Source of the DNA: Fidelibacterota bacterium | Lineage (GTDB): Bacteria; Fidelibacterota; UBA2242 | DNA length: 7,953 nucleotides | Direction: 5' to 3' | Assembly (NCBI GenBank): GCA_003645845.1 | Contig: QNCV01000106.1 | Location: 1 to 7,953, forward strand | In this document: piece after piece, positions 7,011 through 7,953 of the stretch | Numbering within the stretch: position 1 is the stretch's first letter | How the letters are laid out: every line of letters begins with the position of its first letter | Notes under the pieces: model-generated | Databases searched by the model: none | Told to the model about the DNA's origin: nothing | The model's input: only the letters and a program-made list of their open reading frames with translations | Program-made: the position numbers and the translations under genes

Positions 7011-7496
7011 CTATAATTTTAATGTATTCTTTGCCATCTCTTTGGCAGCATTCATGACACTGATATTCGCCTCATACGCCCGGTTAGCACTCATCAGATC
7101 AACCATTTCCTCCACTACATTGATGTCGGCTTTCCGGACATAACCCTGTTCATCTGCATTGGGGTTTGTGGGATCATAGACTAAATCGACCTTATCAACT
7201 TTGACGATTTTATAAGGACTTTTAGGAGAAGATGCCAATCCATTGCCCGCCCCAAAATAATCACTCTTTGAAATATGTTTTTCATTCGAGCGTTCAAGAG
7301 TCAAATTCATTTTATCTTTAAAGGTTTCCTGAAATGCAGACGGATTTTCGACAACAATCTTCCGTTTGTACACTTTGCCATCTTCTCTGGCAGAGCACTG
7401 GGCATTGGCAATGTTCTCGGCAATGGTCTGCAACCGCTTCATCTGAGTTGACATACCATTAAGATTTGATCGTAACGCTGAAAATATACCGTCCAT
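7011..7496 (-). CDS. flgC: Flagellar proximal rod protein FlgC
   Basis: A 161-residue rod protein, slightly longer than the usual 134-150. FlgC is exported through the flagellar type III gate and stacks above FliE/FlgB in the proximal rod. The N-terminal helix contains the rod signature LQTIAENIANA (22-32). The C-terminal segment NPNADEQGYVRKADINVVEEMVDLMSANRAYEAN (111-144) is diagnostic for FlgC, followed by the packing helix MNAAKEMAKNTLKL. The extra length is in the middle (about 60-100), a Lys/Ser/Gly-rich stretch. The residue after the ANAQ part of the signature is Cys34, where Thr or Ser is usual. The ATG at 7496 has GAGG at 7504-7501, only four bases upstream, a short but usable spacing. 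The gene begins 14 bases after the flgB stop. Confidence 0.97.
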   Translation of the reverse strand: MDGIFSALRSNLNGMSTQMKRLQTIAENIANAQCSAREDGKVYKRKIVVENPSAFQETFKDKMNLTLERSNEKHISKSDYFGAGNGLASSPKSPYKIVKVDKVDLVYDPTNPNADEQGYVRKADINVVEEMVDLMSANRAYEANISVMNAAKEMAKNTLKL

Positions 7497-7510
7497 AATT
7501 CCTCGTTTGC

Positions 7511-7897
7511 TTAAAGGATCTTCCCGGCAATTGCCTGTTTTAGCTTTTGATAATATTCATGCAAAGAACGAACAACAAATTCGTGGCGAATCTGATTCTC
7601 TGCGAGTTCACTCATTTCCCGGGTCAAGTCAACTTTCTGATCACCGGCTGATTTTCCGACTTCCTCAAAAGTGCCGGCATAATGAGCCGCTTTAATATGT
7701 CGCGGATCACTACTGCGAAGATGTGAGCTGTCTTTAACTTCTCTTAAGACATCAGAAAAGTCGGTGTTGATCCGTTTGAAATTTGGATTTTCCACATTTG
7801 CGATATTCTCGGCTATTGCCTTTTGCTTTCGGCCATAGACATTTATGGCCTTTTGCATGAGTTTGATTTGTTCTGTTTCAAGCATCTTCACATTCAT
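7511..7897 (-). CDS. flgB: Flagellar proximal rod protein FlgB
   Basis: A protein of about 128 residues, normal for FlgB (about 130-138), and the first gene of the operon. FlgB is an early rod subunit exported by the flagellar type III system. The N-terminal half carries KAIAENIANVENPNFKRINTDF, the family's ANIANxxTPxY-type signature followed by the conserved Asp-Phe. The C-terminal helix LTREMSELAENQIRHEFVVRSLHEYYQKLK is the rod-packing helix. Three starts are possible in frame: GTG 7900, ATG 7897 and ATG 7885. I use 7897, with GGAG (7909-7906) eight bases upstream. Starting at 7885 gives MLETEQIKL, which aligns best with the Salmonella opening MLDRLDAAL and would suit a transcript beginning at the sigma-54-like box. 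No signal peptide or membrane helix is present. Confidence 0.96.
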   Translation of the reverse strand: MNVKMLETEQIKLMQKAINVYGRKQKAIAENIANVENPNFKRINTDFSDVLREVKDSSHLRSSDPRHIKAAHYAGTFEEVGKSAGDQKVDLTREMSELAENQIRHEFVVRSLHEYYQKLKQAIAGKIL

Positions 7898-7925
7898 CAC
7901 GGCAACTCCAATTTCAATTGCCGTG
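7898..7925 (-). repeat. Perfect 8-bp inverted repeat directly before flgB
   Basis: CACGGCAA at 7898-7905 and TTGCCGTG at 7918-7925 are exact reverse complements separated by 12 bases. If transcribed, the message would fold into an 8-bp, G+C-containing stem whose loop holds the flgB ribosome site GGAG and whose last base pair touches the AUG at 7897. The same bases overlap the sigma-54-like box. The repeat itself is plain in the sequence; whether it acts as an RNA hairpin controlling flgB translation, as a regulator's operator, or not at all is open. Confidence 0.5.
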
Positions 7926-7928
7926 CCA
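7912..7928 (-). promoter_or_regulatory. Possible sigma-54-type (-24/-12) promoter of the flagellar operon
   Basis: The minus strand reads TGGCACG, four bases, TTGAA, preceded by C. The sigma-54 consensus is TGGCACG-N4-TTGCA, so the -24 element is perfect and the spacing exact, but the -12 GC is GA. Sigma-54 drives basal-body operons in many bacteria, which makes the match plausible. Against it: the predicted transcript start, near 7902, leaves only about five bases before the ATG at 7897 and excludes the GGAG ribosome site. The start at 7885 would have a leader of about 17 bases. Only 25 bases lie upstream in the window, so a promoter farther out cannot be judged. Confidence 0.3.
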
Positions 7929-7953
7929 GTTATTATTATTGTGCAAATGTTAA

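Noticed and set aside
1461..7630. Frequent TTCCCGG/CCGGGAA words scattered through the window, considered as a dispersed repeat or uptake motif
   Set aside because: They are irregularly placed inside genes, and many fit CGG-GAA (Arg-Glu) and similar codon pairs, so codon preference is a sufficient explanation; no flanking sequence is shared.
7929..7953. TTAACA and AATAAT words upstream of flgB as a sigma-70 promoter
   Set aside because: No pair of -35 and -10 elements with a 16-18 base spacer can be found, and only 25 bases are visible upstream of the sigma-54-like box.

Overview
The window is one uninterrupted flagellar biosynthesis operon, read entirely from the minus strand. From right (5' of the operon) to left the order is flgB, flgC, an unrecognised 96-codon gene, fliE, fliF, fliG, fliH, fliI, fliJ, a membrane-anchored MotE/YlxF-like gene, and the 5' end of a probable fliK that runs off the left edge. 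No stretch over about 60 bases lacks a gene, and I see no RNA genes, mobile elements, CRISPR arrays or terminators. The plus-strand reading frames overlap these genes and none looks real.

Layout: 7901-7953 is a short upstream region with an 8-bp perfect inverted repeat and a sigma-54-like box. 7011-7897 encodes the proximal rod proteins FlgB and FlgC. 6713-7003 holds the small unknown gene. 3745-6703 encodes FliE (rod/MS-ring adaptor), FliF (MS ring) and FliG (rotor switch). 1269-3748 encodes the soluble export-ATPase complex FliH-FliI-FliJ. 724-1272 encodes a single-pass protein with a coiled coil and an MgtE_N/MotE-type domain, and 1-723 a low-complexity protein in the fliK position. The genes therefore cover the first steps of flagellum assembly: MS ring and rotor, type III export energising, proximal rod, and hook-length control. 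Junctions from fliF leftward range from a 4-nt overlap to a short gap of at most 10 nt, which points to a single polycistronic message with translational coupling.

Organism: a motile bacterium of moderate, somewhat AT-leaning base composition. The order flgB-flgC-fliE-F-G-H-I-J-ylxF-fliK is the one known from the Bacillus fla/che operon and is also found, with variations, in several non-enterobacterial phyla. No gene in the window decides between a one- and a two-membrane envelope, so I do not name a phylum. The main departure from the familiar order is the extra gene between flgC and fliE, which is the best candidate here for something undescribed.
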